This document shows positions 53,688 through 62,325 of a stretch of 64,000 bases of DNA, in pieces. The notes under the pieces were generated by a model. That model did not search any database, was not told the DNA's origin, and saw nothing but the letters and a program-made list of their open reading frames with translations. The translations under genes were made by a program, and so were the position numbers. Source of the stretch: Streptomyces cacaoi. Lineage in GTDB: Bacteria; Actinomycetota; Actinomycetes; Streptomycetales; Streptomycetaceae. The stretch is taken from NCBI RefSeq assembly GCF_006539165.1, contig NZ_BJMM01000013.1, positions 62,001 to 126,000 on the forward strand, written 5' to 3'. Every line of letters begins with the position of its first letter. Within the stretch, counting starts at the first letter, position 1.

Positions 53688-54032
53688 ATGGCAAGCCGGA
53701 CCTCGACCGCCCTCACCCACCCCGACCGCGCCGCGCTCACCTTCACCACCGTCATGGCGGCGCTCGCCGACCCTGTGCGGCTGGCGGTCGTCGCCCGGCT
53801 CGCCGACGCCGGACCCGACGGCGAACTCGCCTGCTCCACCTTCGCGTTGCCCGTCAGCAAGTCCACCCAGAGCGGACACTTCAAGGTGCTCAGGGAGGCC
53901 GGCGTCATCCGCCAGCGCGACGAGGGCACCCGCCGCCTCAACCAGCTGCGCCGCGCCGATCTGGACGCCCGCTTCCCCGGCCTGCTCGACCTCGCCGTAC
54001 CCCAGGGCCGCGCGGTGATCGCCTCCTGGTGA
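53688..54032 (+). CDS. ArsR-family winged-helix regulator
   Basis: A 114-residue regulator of the ArsR/SmtB fold: LADPVRLAVVARLADAGPDGELACSTFALPVSKSTQSGHFKVLREAGVIRQRDEGTRRLNQLRRADLDARFPGLLD. The recognition helix is SKSTQSGHFKVLREAG and the wing is RDEGTRRLNQLR. No metal-binding Cys pair typical of SmtB or ArsR is visible, except one Cys in the HTH region, so the ligand is probably not a metal. ATG 53688 has TGGAG in front. Its two matching 21-bp operators and the divergent MFS gene identify the regulon. Confidence 0.9.
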   Translation: MASRTSTALTHPDRAALTFTTVMAALADPVRLAVVARLADAGPDGELACSTFALPVSKSTQSGHFKVLREAGVIRQRDEGTRRLNQLRRADLDARFPGLLDLAVPQGRAVIASW

Positions 54033-54055
54033 ACCACCGCCCGACGACGGCCCAC

Positions 54056-54141
54056 GACGGCATGACGGCATGACGGCATGACGGCATGACGGCATGACGG
54101 CATGACGGCATGACGGCATGACGGCATGACGGCATGACGGC
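54056..54141 (+). repeat. Ten-copy octamer tandem repeat carrying overlapping ATG/TGA mini-frames
   Basis: Ten perfect copies of GACGGCAT plus a partial eleventh, starting 23 bases after the arsR stop. On the plus strand each copy contains an ATG whose frame reads Met-Thr-Ala-stop, and each TGA overlaps the next ATG (ATGA). The array is 88 bases upstream of the TetR start. Beyond it is another small repeat of CAACGCAGGG-like units (54170-54200). Confidence 0.92.
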
Positions 54142-54228
54142 CGCGACGACGGTGAAGGGCCCCGCAGGCCAACGCAAGCCAACGCAGGGCAACGCAGGGC
54201 CACGACGAACCGCAGCGAGAATGGACCC

Positions 54229-54957
54229 ATGGTGAGCTCGACCCCCTCCCCCTCCGGCAGCCGCACCTCCGCGCGCACCCCGCGCACCGCGGACCCCGCG
54301 CCCGGCACGGCACGGCCCCGCACCGGCACCCGGCCCCGGAAGACGGCCGGCCCCGAGCGGCGCGCCGAACTGCTGGCGACCGCGGCCGAGACGTTCGCGG
54401 AACAGGGCTACAACGCCACGACCGTCCGCACGATCGCGGACCGCGCCGGGCTGCTGGCAGGCAGCCTCTACTACCACTTCGACTCCAAGGAGGCGATGGC
54501 CGACGAGATCCTCAGCGCCTTCCTGGACGACCTGTGGGCCGGCTACGGACGCATCGAGGAGGCCGCCCTGCCGCCGCGCGAGACCTTCGAGAACCTCGTC
54601 GCGGAGTCCTTCACCCAGCTGGAACGGCACCGGCCGGCCGTCGTGCTCTACCAGAAGGAGGCCCGCCACCTCGCCGCGCACGCCCGCTTCGGCTACCTCA
54701 CCGACGCACAGCAGCGCTTCCGCGCCCTGTGGACCGGAACCCTCGAACGCGGCGTCGCCGACGGCAGTTTCCGCCCCGACCTCGACGTGCCCGTCGCCTA
54801 CCGGTTCGTCCGGGACACCGTCTGGGTCGCCGCCGTCTGGTTCCGCCCGCAGGGGCGGCTCACCGCCCCGCAGATCGCCCGCCACTACAGCGCGATGGTC
54901 CTCGACGGCATCGGCTCCCACCCCTCCCCCGCCGGCCCGGAGCAGGACCCGCGCTGA
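54229..54957 (+). CDS. TetR-family regulator
   Basis: A 242-residue regulator with a long disordered basic N-terminus (about 40 residues), then the HTH: RRAELLATAAETFAEQGYNATTVRTIADRAGLLAGSLYYHFDSKEAMADEIL. The SGSLYYHF-like core and a DEILxxFLDDLW linker resemble KstR2-type (acyl-CoA or cholesterol-catabolism) regulators, but no such genes are near, so the ligand cannot be assigned. The ATG starts within GACCCATGGTGAGC; another in-frame start is not evident. Its 3' end and the convergent NADAR gene are separated by 15 bases. Confidence 0.87.
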   Translation: MVSSTPSPSGSRTSARTPRTADPAPGTARPRTGTRPRKTAGPERRAELLATAAETFAEQGYNATTVRTIADRAGLLAGSLYYHFDSKEAMADEILSAFLDDLWAGYGRIEEAALPPRETFENLVAESFTQLERHRPAVVLYQKEARHLAAHARFGYLTDAQQRFRALWTGTLERGVADGSFRPDLDVPVAYRFVRDTVWVAAVWFRPQGRLTAPQIARHYSAMVLDGIGSHPSPAGPEQDPR

Positions 54958-54972
54958 CCCCCGCCGGGACGC

Positions 54973-55635
54973 TCAGCCCTCCCGCGCCCCGTCGGCGAGC
55001 ACGGCCCGGGCCTCCATCAGGGCGAAGCCCAGCAGATTGAGCCCGCGCCAGCGTGCGGGGCTCGCGGCCCGCTCGTCGTCGGCCGCCAGCCCGATCCCCC
55101 ACACCCGGTCCACCGGGCTGGCCTCCACCAGCACCCGGTCCCGGGTACCGAGCAGATACGCCCTCAGCTCCGCGTCCTGGCCGAACTTCGCCGTGCTGCC
55201 CCGCACCACGATCCCGAAGCGGTGCGCGGCCCACACCTCCTCGTCGAAGCCGGCCACCCGGCGCCCCAGGTTCTTCGCGGCTCCCGGGTGCGGCGCCGCC
55301 AGGACCGCCTCGGCCGTCTCCCGGTCGCCGAACAGCCGTGCCTTCTCGGCCATCATGAAGTGCTCGGCGCTGGCGTAACCGACCCCGTCCACCTCGAAGC
55401 GCGCGGGCCACCACTGGCTCAGACACCCCGCGCCCGGCCCTCCGCCCCGCGCCGGCCGGTGCCCCCAGAAGTACAGATATCTCAGCCGCTCCCCGGCGCG
55501 CTCCCGCTCGCACAGCTCCACGACGGACCGCACACCACGCCCTGCCGGCTCCCCCGGCTCTCTCGTCCCCATCGTCCCCATCGCCCCCGTCGTCTCTGTC
55601 GACTCTGCCGTCTCTGTCGGCTCTGTCGCCTCCAT
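54973..55635 (-). CDS. NADAR-family protein (YbiA-like ADP-ribose/riboflavin-pathway fold)
   Basis: A 220-residue protein. After a Thr/Glu-rich N-terminal repeat (PTETAESTETT, about residues 1-25) it has the NADAR/DUF1768 pattern: YFWGHRPA, LSQWWPARFEVDGVGYASAEHFMMAEKARLF, MAEKAR-type helix, AAKNLGRRVAGFDEEVWAAHRFGIVVRGSTAKFGQDAELRAYLLGT, and VLVEASPVDRVWGIGLAADD, then LNLLGFALMEAR. Members act on N-glycosidic or ADP-ribose bonds; some are reported to remove ADP-ribose from DNA bases. No associated ADP-ribosyltransferase is adjacent. ATG 55635 is the only start before the Glu-rich stretch that leaves the fold intact. Confidence 0.88.
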   Translation of the reverse strand: MEATEPTETAESTETTGAMGTMGTREPGEPAGRGVRSVVELCERERAGERLRYLYFWGHRPARGGGPGAGCLSQWWPARFEVDGVGYASAEHFMMAEKARLFGDRETAEAVLAAPHPGAAKNLGRRVAGFDEEVWAAHRFGIVVRGSTAKFGQDAELRAYLLGTRDRVLVEASPVDRVWGIGLAADDERAASPARWRGLNLLGFALMEARAVLADGAREG

Positions 55636-55979
55636 CGCCCCAGCCTCGCACCGCACTTCCGCACCGACCAGCGGTTTCCACGGCCGCCCCCGCGAGCGGG
55701 CCCGCCCGCCCGCGGGCACCCGTGGGCGCGCGCAGACCGGGCATCCACCGGCACCGCGCGCAAGCCGGGCGCCGCCGCACAGGCGAACTCCCGCCGTGCA
55801 CCGGCTCCATCCGGACGGCTCCGGGCCCGGGCCCGGTGCCCCGGCGCGACAACAGGTCATACTTCCCGACAAGAGGGATGTTCCGCCCCGGGGGTCCGGC
55901 ACCGTCCCCACGGCGCCGGACCCCCGGTACCCTCGCCGCGCGGCGCCCGCCCGGGCACGGTCAGCAGACGGAGTACGCC
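55636..55979. other. Divergent intergenic region between NADAR and methyltransferase genes
   Basis: About 344 bases with no gene. It must contain the promoters of both neighbours. A CATACT hexamer (near 55858) could be the -10 box of the methyltransferase, but no matching -35 box is visible. Nothing else is recognised. Confidence 0.4.
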
Positions 55980-56792
55980 ATGGCCACCAGGAAGAACCTC
56001 GTCGTCGACCGCACCGGCCTCGGCCACAAGGTGCGGTACGCGCTGGCCCACCCGCAGCGCGTCCCCGGCCACCTCCGCAGGGCCGGCCGCGACCGCTGGC
56101 TCGCCTTCAAACACCGCGACCACGTCAGCTACTACCGCGCCGTCATGGCCTCCGACACCCGCCGCGACCCGCGGGCCGCCGTCGGCAGCCCCACCTACGG
56201 GCAGTGGCTGGCCCTCGGCCGGCTCCAGTTCGACTATCTGCGCGAGCACGGGCTCACCCCCGGCTCCCGGGTGCTCGACATCGGCTGCGGCAATCTGCGC
56301 GCCGGCTGGCACCTCATCTCCTATCTGGAGCCGGGCCACTACTACGGCATCGACATCTCCCCCGACATCCTCATCGCCGCCAAGCGGACCCTGACCGAGC
56401 ACGGACTCCAGGCCAAGCTGCCGCACCTGACGCTCACCCAGGACCTCACGCTGGACTTCCTGCCGGAGCACCACTTCGACGTCGTGCACGCACACAGCGT
56501 CTTCTCGCACTCACCGCTGACGGTCATCGACGAGTGCCTGGCCCATGTGGGACGCGTGCTCGCCCCGGGCGGCTTCTTCGACTTCACCTTCGACCGCACC
56601 ACGGCCACCGAACACCAGGTGCTGCGCGAGGACTTCTACTACCGCACCGAGACCCTCGTCTCCCTCGCCGCCCGGCACGGGCTCCACGCCCGCTTCATGG
56701 ACGACTGGGAGCTGCGCGGCCACGCCCAGTCCAAGATCCGGGTCACCGCCGCCGCCCCGGCCCCCGCACACGACGCCGCCGCACACCGCTGA
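55980..56792 (+). CDS. Class I SAM-dependent methyltransferase
   Basis: A 270-residue enzyme. The N-terminal 60 residues are basic (KVRYALAHPQRVPGHLRRAGRDRWLAFKHRDH). The Rossmann methyltransferase core has motif I VLDIGCGNLRAGWHL, YYGIDISPDILIAAKRTL (strand 2 acidic residue), VVHAHSVFSHSPLTVIDECL (motif IV region) and RVLAPGGFFDFTFDRT. It would transfer a methyl group from SAM to an unidentified small molecule or lipid. The ATG has GGAG in good position (CAGACGGAGTACGCC). The neighbours are unrelated, and it is likely monocistronic. Confidence 0.88.
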   Translation: MATRKNLVVDRTGLGHKVRYALAHPQRVPGHLRRAGRDRWLAFKHRDHVSYYRAVMASDTRRDPRAAVGSPTYGQWLALGRLQFDYLREHGLTPGSRVLDIGCGNLRAGWHLISYLEPGHYYGIDISPDILIAAKRTLTEHGLQAKLPHLTLTQDLTLDFLPEHHFDVVHAHSVFSHSPLTVIDECLAHVGRVLAPGGFFDFTFDRTTATEHQVLREDFYYRTETLVSLAARHGLHARFMDDWELRGHAQSKIRVTAAAPAPAHDAAAHR

Positions 56793-56843
56793 CCGCACGG
56801 CGCACCGCCCCCGCTGTGTGCGGCGCGGTCGGCCCTGCTTTGC

Positions 56844-57806
56844 TCAGACCGTCAGCACGACCTTCCCGAAGAGGTCGCCCGCCGCCATCTTCGCGAAGCC
56901 GTCCCGCGCCCCGGCCAGCGGCAGCGTCGAGTCGATCACCGGCCGCACCCCGGACGCGGCGCAGAAGCTCAGCAGCGACGCCAGCTCGTCCTTGCTGCCC
57001 ATCGTCGAGCCGACGACGCGCAGTTGGAGGAAGAAGATCCGGTTCAGCTCCCCGGAGGGCGGCGTGGTGCCGCTCGTCGCCCCCGAGATGACGACGGTGC
57101 CGCCGGGCCGCAGCGACTTCAGCGAGTGCGACCACGTCGCGGCGCCGACCGTCTCCAGCACCGCGTCCACCTTGCGCGGCAGCCGCGCCCCCGGCTCCAC
57201 GGCCAGCTCGGCGCCCAGCCCCCTCGCCCGCTCCCGCTTGGCCTCGTCCCTGCTGGTGGCGAACATCCGCAGCCCCGCCGCCGCGCCCAGGACCAGCGCG
57301 GCCGTGGCCACGCCGCCGCCCGCGCCCTGCACCAGCACCGTGTCACCGGGGCGCACACCCGCGTTGGTGAAGAGCATCCGGTACGCCGTCAGCCATGCCG
57401 TCGGCAGGCACGCGGCCTCCTCGAACGACAGCTCCGCCGGCTTCGGCAGCACGTTCCAGCGGGGCACGACGACCCGCTCGGCAAAGGTCCCCTGGTAGCG
57501 CTCGGTGAGAATGCTGGGCCGCTCACCCGGCGGCACGCCCTGCCCGCTCTCGCCGATGACGGAGTGCAGCACGACCTCGTTGCCGTCCTCGTCGATCCCG
57601 GCCGCGTCACAGCCGAGCACCATCGGCAGCGCCTCCTGGCCGAGGCCGACACCGCGCAGCGACCACAGGTCGTGGTGGTTGAGCGAGGCGGCCTTCACCC
57701 GCACCGTCGTCCAGCCCTCGGGGGCGACGGGGTCGGGCCGTTCCCCCACCTCCAGGGCGTCGAGCGGCTTGTCCTGGTCGATCCGCGCGGCGTAGGCAGC
57801 AAACAT
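56844..57806 (-). CDS. MDR-superfamily zinc-binding/quinone oxidoreductase-like dehydrogenase
   Basis: A 320-residue medium-chain dehydrogenase. The GroES-like N-terminal domain (SLNHHDLWSLRGVGLGQEALPMVLGCDAAGI) is followed by a Rossmann fold with VLVQGAGGGVATAALVLGAAAGLRMFATSRDEAKRERARGLGA, where the GxGxxG-like loop binds NAD(P)H. The structural zinc Cys cluster of alcohol dehydrogenases is absent, as expected for quinone oxidoreductase-type members. It reduces quinones or enone substrates, exact substrate unknown. It is followed on the same strand by the Uma2 gene's region upstream; 79 bases separate the two, so they may or may not be co-transcribed. Confidence 0.9.
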   Translation of the reverse strand: MFAAYAARIDQDKPLDALEVGERPDPVAPEGWTTVRVKAASLNHHDLWSLRGVGLGQEALPMVLGCDAAGIDEDGNEVVLHSVIGESGQGVPPGERPSILTERYQGTFAERVVVPRWNVLPKPAELSFEEAACLPTAWLTAYRMLFTNAGVRPGDTVLVQGAGGGVATAALVLGAAAGLRMFATSRDEAKRERARGLGAELAVEPGARLPRKVDAVLETVGAATWSHSLKSLRPGGTVVISGATSGTTPPSGELNRIFFLQLRVVGSTMGSKDELASLLSFCAASGVRPVIDSTLPLAGARDGFAKMAAGDLFGKVVLTV

Positions 57807-57885
57807 GATCCGACACTAGGCCGCCCGGCCGCCCCCGGAAAGGCCCCGCCCCACCGAGCGACACACCTCACGAAGCGGCCCGCGC

Positions 57886-58434
57886 TCACCGCACATGCTT
57901 GGTGAACTCCTCGGTGGGCAGGGCGAACCCGACCGGTTCGGGCAGCACGACGTCCTCCCCGAACCGCACCGTGTGCGTGTCCCGGTACCGCTCGCCGTCC
58001 GGCCCGCTGTACACGGTGACGGTGCCGTGCTCCCGGTCGATCAGCAGATGCACGGGGATGCCGGCGGCGGCGTAGGCGAGCGGCTTCTCCACCCGGTCGC
58101 GCATGTCGGTGTCGTCGTCGTAGGAGGTGACTTCCACCGTCATCAACACCCCCTCGGGATCGGCCCACTCCCCCTGCCCGGCGAAGTGCTTCCGCGGCGC
58201 CAGCACACCATCGGCCCGTGCGCGGCCCTTGCGGTACCGCTCGACGACGAGTCCGCGCGCGGGGTAGAGCCACAGCCCGCGGCCCAGGGCGGCCGACTGC
58301 TGTTGGAGCCGGGCCACGATTTCGGAGTGGTCACCGTCCCGCGCCTTGCCGGGGCCGAGCCGGCCCCCGAGGAATTCCAGCCTGACGGTATCCGGGCAGC
58401 AGCGGGCGATCTCCTCGAACTCCCGCGGTTCCAT
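57886..58434 (-). CDS. Uma2-family (DUF820) PD-(D/E)xK nuclease-like protein
   Basis: A 182-residue protein. Typical Uma2 features are EFLGGRL near the N-terminus, the HSEIVARLQQQSAALGRGLWLYPARGLVVERY stretch, RADGVLAPRKHFAGQGEWADPEGVLMTVEVTSYDDDTDMRDRVEKPLAYAAAGIPVHLLIDREHGTVTVYSGP, and a C-terminal VLPEPVGFALPTEEF. The D/E residues around VLAPRKHF, VEVTS and DRVEKPLAYAAAGIP match the PDDEXK active site. These genes are abundant in Streptomyces as multi-copy families; their role is unproven. ATG 58434 has GAGGTGGG as ribosome binding site; frames further upstream are Arg/Pro-rich. Confidence 0.85.
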   Translation of the reverse strand: MEPREFEEIARCCPDTVRLEFLGGRLGPGKARDGDHSEIVARLQQQSAALGRGLWLYPARGLVVERYRKGRARADGVLAPRKHFAGQGEWADPEGVLMTVEVTSYDDDTDMRDRVEKPLAYAAAGIPVHLLIDREHGTVTVYSGPDGERYRDTHTVRFGEDVVLPEPVGFALPTEEFTKHVR

Positions 58435-58549
58435 CCGCCCACCTCGCTCGGCCGCCGGTTCCTTGTTCCTCCCGGCCGGAAGTATCGACACCCGGCCGGT
58501 CCCGCGGGGACGTCGTGGCCCGGTTCCCTCCTCCGGGGGACGTGTGCCC

Positions 58550-59449
58550 TCAGTCCAGATCCGCGAACGTCTCCCCCAGCAGGCGCCATTCGGCCAGCGG
58601 CAGGCCCGTGACGGTGTTGTCGGTGACGGCCTGGAGGGCGACGTGGTCGGCACCGGCGTCGAAGAACTCGTCGACGCGGCGGCGAACGTCAGCCGGGGAG
58701 CCGATGGCGTAGACGGCGTCGATCAGCCGGTCGCTGCCGCCGCCGGGGAAGTCCTCCTCCGTGAAGCCGAGCCGCAGCCAGTTGTTGCGGTAGTTGGCCA
58801 GCTCCAGGTAGCGGCTGAGGTAGGCGCGGGCCGTCTCCCGGTACGGCTCGGGGTCGACACCCTCGGGGATGAGGACGACCTTCAGTTCGGGCGCGAGCAG
58901 CGGTTCGGGCCCGAGTTCGGCGCGGGCCTCGGCGGTGTGCTCGGGCGTCACCAGGTAGGGCAGGGCGCCCAGCGCGCGGTCCCGGGCGAGGCGCAGCATC
59001 TTCGGGCCGAGGGCTGCGAGGGCCCGCTGCTGCGGGGGCACGGGGCGTTCGGCGGCGTCGAGCGCGTCGAGGTAGGCGCGCATGGCGGTGTAGGGGCGGC
59101 GGGCGAGGGGGTGGTCGAGCGCGCCGTACCGCTCGTCGTGGCTGACGCCGAGGCCGAGGACGAGCCGCCCGGGGTGGGCGTCGTTCAGCTCGGTGTGCCG
59201 GGCGGCGACCTCGGCCGCGGTGTGGTCCCAGATGCTGAGGATGCTGGTGCCGATGGTGGTGCGGGAGGTGGCGGCGAGGAGATCGCCTGCTTCGTCGGGC
59301 GAGGCGTTGCCGCCGAGCCAGATCGCGCCGAAGCCGAAGGTGTCCAACTGGGCCGCCGCGTCCGCGATCTCCGCGCGCCGCTCGGGGTCGGAGAACCGCA
59401 GGGACGCCGTCCAGATGCCGATCCTGCCGAGGTGTGGGTGGAATGCCAT
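58550..59449 (-). CDS. LLM-class F420-dependent oxidoreductase
   Basis: A 299-residue TIM-barrel protein of the luciferase-like monooxygenase superfamily. It begins LGRIGIWTASLRFSDPERRAEIADAAAQLDTFGFGAIWLGGNASPDEAGDLLAATSRTTIGTSILSIWDHTAAEVAARHTELNDAHPGRLVLGLGVSH, the layout of single-domain F420-binding reductases (TIGR03620-like). It would use F420H2 to reduce or oxidise a small substrate; the target is unknown. ATG 59449 is chosen because the barrel begins at once; the frame is open to 59557 without conserved sequence. Confidence 0.88.
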   Translation of the reverse strand: MAFHPHLGRIGIWTASLRFSDPERRAEIADAAAQLDTFGFGAIWLGGNASPDEAGDLLAATSRTTIGTSILSIWDHTAAEVAARHTELNDAHPGRLVLGLGVSHDERYGALDHPLARRPYTAMRAYLDALDAAERPVPPQQRALAALGPKMLRLARDRALGALPYLVTPEHTAEARAELGPEPLLAPELKVVLIPEGVDPEPYRETARAYLSRYLELANYRNNWLRLGFTEEDFPGGGSDRLIDAVYAIGSPADVRRRVDEFFDAGADHVALQAVTDNTVTGLPLAEWRLLGETFADLD

Positions 59450-59542
59450 GCCGTCCACAGCACAGGGAGCGGCGCCGCTATTCCACCGGCGCGGCTCCGC
59501 CCCCTGCGCTTTCCCACGAACGTGTGAACTGCCCGCGGCGCA

Positions 59543-59598
59543 CGGGCCCTCGCTCACGGGACCTCCCTCACCGGGCCCCGCTCACGGGCCCTCGCTCA
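59543..59598 (-). repeat. Four 14-nt tandem repeats overlapping the stop of the ABC ATPase gene
   Basis: Units close to CGGGCCCTCGCTCA; the last unit ends with the stop codon (complement of TCA, 59596-59598) of the ATPase gene. On the minus strand each copy starts with TGA and continues GCGAGGGCCCG, so the 3' end and following bases appear to have been duplicated. Confidence 0.8.
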
Positions 59599-60369
59599 CA
59601 GGACCTTGGAGAGGAACTCCTTGGTCCGCTCGTGCTGGGGGTCGCCGAGCACGTCGCGCGGGGCGCCGGATTCGACGACGACGCCGCCGTCCATGAAGAC
59701 CAGCGAGTCGCCGACCTCCCGCGCGAAGCCCATCTCGTGGGTGACGACGATCATCGTCATGCCGTCCCTGGCCAGGTCCCGCATGACGTCGAGGACCTCG
59801 CCGACCAGCTCCGGGTCGAGCGCCGAGGTGGGCTCGTCGAAGAGCATCAGCTTGGGGTCCATGGCCAGCGCGCGGGCGATCGCGACGCGCTGCTGCTGCC
59901 CGCCGGAGAGCTGGGCGGGGTGGCTGTCCGTCTTGTCGCCGAGGCCGACGCGCTCCAGCAGCTCCCGTGCGCGCTCCCGCGCCTTGCTCTTGGGCACGCG
60001 CTTGACCTGGACGGGCGCCTCGGCGACGTTCTCCAGCGCCGTCATGTGCGGGAAGAGGTTGAAGCGCTGGAAGACCATGCCGATGTCCCGGCGCTGCTCG
60101 GCGACTTCGCGGTCCCGCAGCTCGTAGAGCTTGCCGTTCTTCTCCCGGTAGCCGACGAGCGTGCCGTCGACGTACAGCCGCCCGGCGTTGATCTTCTCCA
60201 GGTGGTTGATGCACCGCAGGAACGTCGACTTGCCGGAGCCGGACGGGCCGACGATGCAGAAGACCTCGCCGGACTTCACCTCCAGGTCGATGCCCTTGAG
60301 GACGTCCACGGCCCCGAAGGACTTGTGCACGGCCTCCGCCTTGACCATCGAGCTGTCCCTCGCGCTCAT
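59596..60369 (-). CDS. Polar amino-acid ABC transporter ATP-binding protein
   Basis: A 257-residue ATPase of the GlnQ/ArtP type. Walker [10 protein letters not shown] (about 40-48), Q-loop [12 protein letters not shown], signature [15 protein letters not shown], Walker [14 protein letters not shown] and the switch His in VTHEMGFA. It energises import of a polar amino acid (glutamate, glutamine or the like) with the adjacent permease and binding protein. The ATG overlaps the permease stop (ATGA), so translation is coupled; the operon order is binding protein, permease, ATPase. Confidence 0.96.
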   Translation of the reverse strand: MSARDSSMVKAEAVHKSFGAVDVLKGIDLEVKSGEVFCIVGPSGSGKSTFLRCINHLEKINAGRLYVDGTLVGYREKNGKLYELRDREVAEQRRDIGMVFQRFNLFPHMTALENVAEAPVQVKRVPKSKARERARELLERVGLGDKTDSHPAQLSGGQQQRVAIARALAMDPKLMLFDEPTSALDPELVGEVLDVMRDLARDGMTMIVVTHEMGFAREVGDSLVFMDGGVVVESGAPRDVLGDPQHERTKEFLSKVL

Positions 60370-61334
60370 GCGCCGACTCCTCCCGCGCCCTGTGCTCCGG
60401 AGCCGGTGCCGCGGCCGAGCACGAACAGATTCTTGCGCACCCGCTGCCAGGGCGTGTCGGGCAGCTCCCGCAGCGAGCCCTTGGCGTAGCGGCGCTCCAG
60501 GTAGTACTGGCCGATGCTGAAGACCGTGGTGATCGCCAGATACCAGACGGTGGCCACGAGCAGCAGTTCGACGACGGCGCTGGAGTTGTTGCCGATGTTC
60601 TGCGCCTTGCGCAGCGCCTCCTCGTACATGACCACCGAACACAGCGACGAGGTCTTCAGCAGGTTGATGAACTCGTTGCCGGTGGGCGGCACGATGACCC
60701 GCATCGCCTGCGGCAGCACGATCCGCCGCATGTTCTGCGCCTGGGTCATGCCGAGCGCCTGCGACGCCTCCGTCTGCCCCTCGTCGACGGACTGGATGCC
60801 CGCACGGCAGATCTCGGCCATGTACGCCGCCTCGTTCAGACCGAGCCCGAGGAGCGCCGCCATGAACGGGGTCATGGCGTCCGTCATCTCGTCCTTGTAG
60901 ATCGGCCCGAGGTTGATGATCGGGAAGATCAGCGCCAGGTTGAACCACAGCAGCAGCTGGACGTAGACGGGGGTGCCGCGGAAGAACCAGATGTAGCCCC
61001 AGGCGACCGAGGAGGTCACCGGGTTCTTCGACATCCGCATCACCGCGAGGACGATGCCCAGCACCAGGCCCATGATCATGGACAGCACGCTGACCACGAT
61101 CGTGTTCTTGACGCCTTCGAGGATTTGATCGTCGAAGAAGAAGTCCCCGACGGACTTCCACCGCAGATCGGCCCCGGCGACCGCGTTGACGAGCAGCCCC
61201 AGCAGCACGAGGACGACGACGGCGGCGACATAACGGCCCCAGTGCCGCACGGGAATGGCCTTGATGGCTTCGGGGGCGCCCGGTGCCGACGGCCCGGGCG
61301 CGTCCTCGGGCACCTTGTCGATGCGTGTTGTCAC
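60366..61334 (-). CDS. Polar amino-acid ABC transporter permease
   Basis: A 322-residue membrane protein. The hydrophobic segments start with [23 protein letters not shown] and continue with the binding-protein-dependent permease domain, with the EAA-like loop [50 protein letters not shown]. It forms the transport channel with the ATPase. The GTG start follows a GGAGAGG ribosome binding site, 40 bases after the binding protein gene. The N-terminal 40 residues are charged and cytoplasmic. Confidence 0.95.
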   Translation of the reverse strand: MTTRIDKVPEDAPGPSAPGAPEAIKAIPVRHWGRYVAAVVVLVLLGLLVNAVAGADLRWKSVGDFFFDDQILEGVKNTIVVSVLSMIMGLVLGIVLAVMRMSKNPVTSSVAWGYIWFFRGTPVYVQLLLWFNLALIFPIINLGPIYKDEMTDAMTPFMAALLGLGLNEAAYMAEICRAGIQSVDEGQTEASQALGMTQAQNMRRIVLPQAMRVIVPPTGNEFINLLKTSSLCSVVMYEEALRKAQNIGNNSSAVVELLLVATVWYLAITTVFSIGQYYLERRYAKGSLRELPDTPWQRVRKNLFVLGRGTGSGAQGAGGVGA

Positions 61335-61374
61335 GGTCTTGCCTCTCCGTGTCCTAGGTGTCCGTACGGCCCGC

Positions 61375-62325
61375 TCAGGCGCCGGAGTTGATCTTCGCGG
61401 AGGAGACGCCACCGTCCTCGACGCCCCACTTGGCGAGCGCCTTCTCGTAGCTTCCGTCCTTGATGATCGCGGCGAGGGCTTCCTTGAGGGCGTCGCGGAG
61501 TTCGGTGTTGTCCTTGCTGACGGCCATGCCGTACGGCGCGGACTCCATCTGCTCGCCGACGACCTCGAAGTCCGCCGCGGACTTGGCGGCGAACGCGGCG
61601 ACGGGGAAGTCGGAGACGTCGGCGACGACACCGCCCGCCTTCAGCCGCACGCGGGCCTCGTCGTCGGTGTCGTACGCCTCGACGGAGATCGCCTTCTTGC
61701 CGTCCGCGCGGCACTTCTTGGTCTGCTTCTTGAGGATCTCGTGCGAGGTGGTGCCGCGCTGTGTGGCGACCTTCTTGCCGCACATCTGCTCCACCGTCTC
61801 GATCTTGTCGGGGTTGCCCTTCTTGACGAGGATCGAGGAGCCGGCGGTGAGGTAGTCGACGAAGTCCACCCCCTTTCCGGCCTTCTTGCCCTTCTCGTCC
61901 AGTCCCTCGCGCCGGTCCCTGGTGTCCGTCATGGCGGACATGATCAGGTCGAAGCGGCCGGTCTGCATCGAGGTGATGAGCCCGTCGAAGGTGCCGTTGG
62001 TGAACTGGAAGCTCACCCCGAGCTTCTTGCTCATCGCCTGCGCGAGGTCGGGGTCGAGCCCGACGATCTCCGCGCCCTGCTTGTACTCCATGGGCCGGTA
62101 CGCCGCGTCCGAGCCGACCTTGATGACGCCGGCGTCCTGGATCTCCTTCGGCAGCTTCTTGAACAGCGGTGCGTCGCTGCCCGAGCCGCCGCCCTGCGCG
62201 CTGTCCAGCTGGTTGCCGCAGCCCGCCAGCAGCAGGGCACCGGTGACCGCGAGGGCCGCGGGCACGAGGGGGCGGGAGCGCCGCGCGCGGGGGCGGGCGC
62301 CCGACGGGCGGGTACCGGCGGTCAT
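61375..62325 (-). CDS. Amino-acid ABC transporter substrate-binding lipoprotein
   Basis: A 316-residue lipoprotein. The N-terminus is basic with a hydrophobic core and lipobox LLAGC, so it is anchored to the outer face of the membrane. The periplasmic-binding-protein type 2 fold shows GVIKVGSDAAYRPMEYKQGAEIVGLDPDLAQAMSKKLGVSFQF and FDGLITSMQTGRFDLIMSAMTDTRDRREG, the SBP_bac_3 signature, and GMAVSKDNTELRDALKEALAAIIKDGSYEKALAKWG at the C-terminus. It binds a polar amino acid. ATG 62325 has a GGAGG ribosome binding site. It is the promoter-proximal gene of the transporter operon. Confidence 0.96.
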   Translation of the reverse strand: MTAGTRPSGARPRARRSRPLVPAALAVTGALLLAGCGNQLDSAQGGGSGSDAPLFKKLPKEIQDAGVIKVGSDAAYRPMEYKQGAEIVGLDPDLAQAMSKKLGVSFQFTNGTFDGLITSMQTGRFDLIMSAMTDTRDRREGLDEKGKKAGKGVDFVDYLTAGSSILVKKGNPDKIETVEQMCGKKVATQRGTTSHEILKKQTKKCRADGKKAISVEAYDTDDEARVRLKAGGVVADVSDFPVAAFAAKSAADFEVVGEQMESAPYGMAVSKDNTELRDALKEALAAIIKDGSYEKALAKWGVEDGGVSSAKINSGA

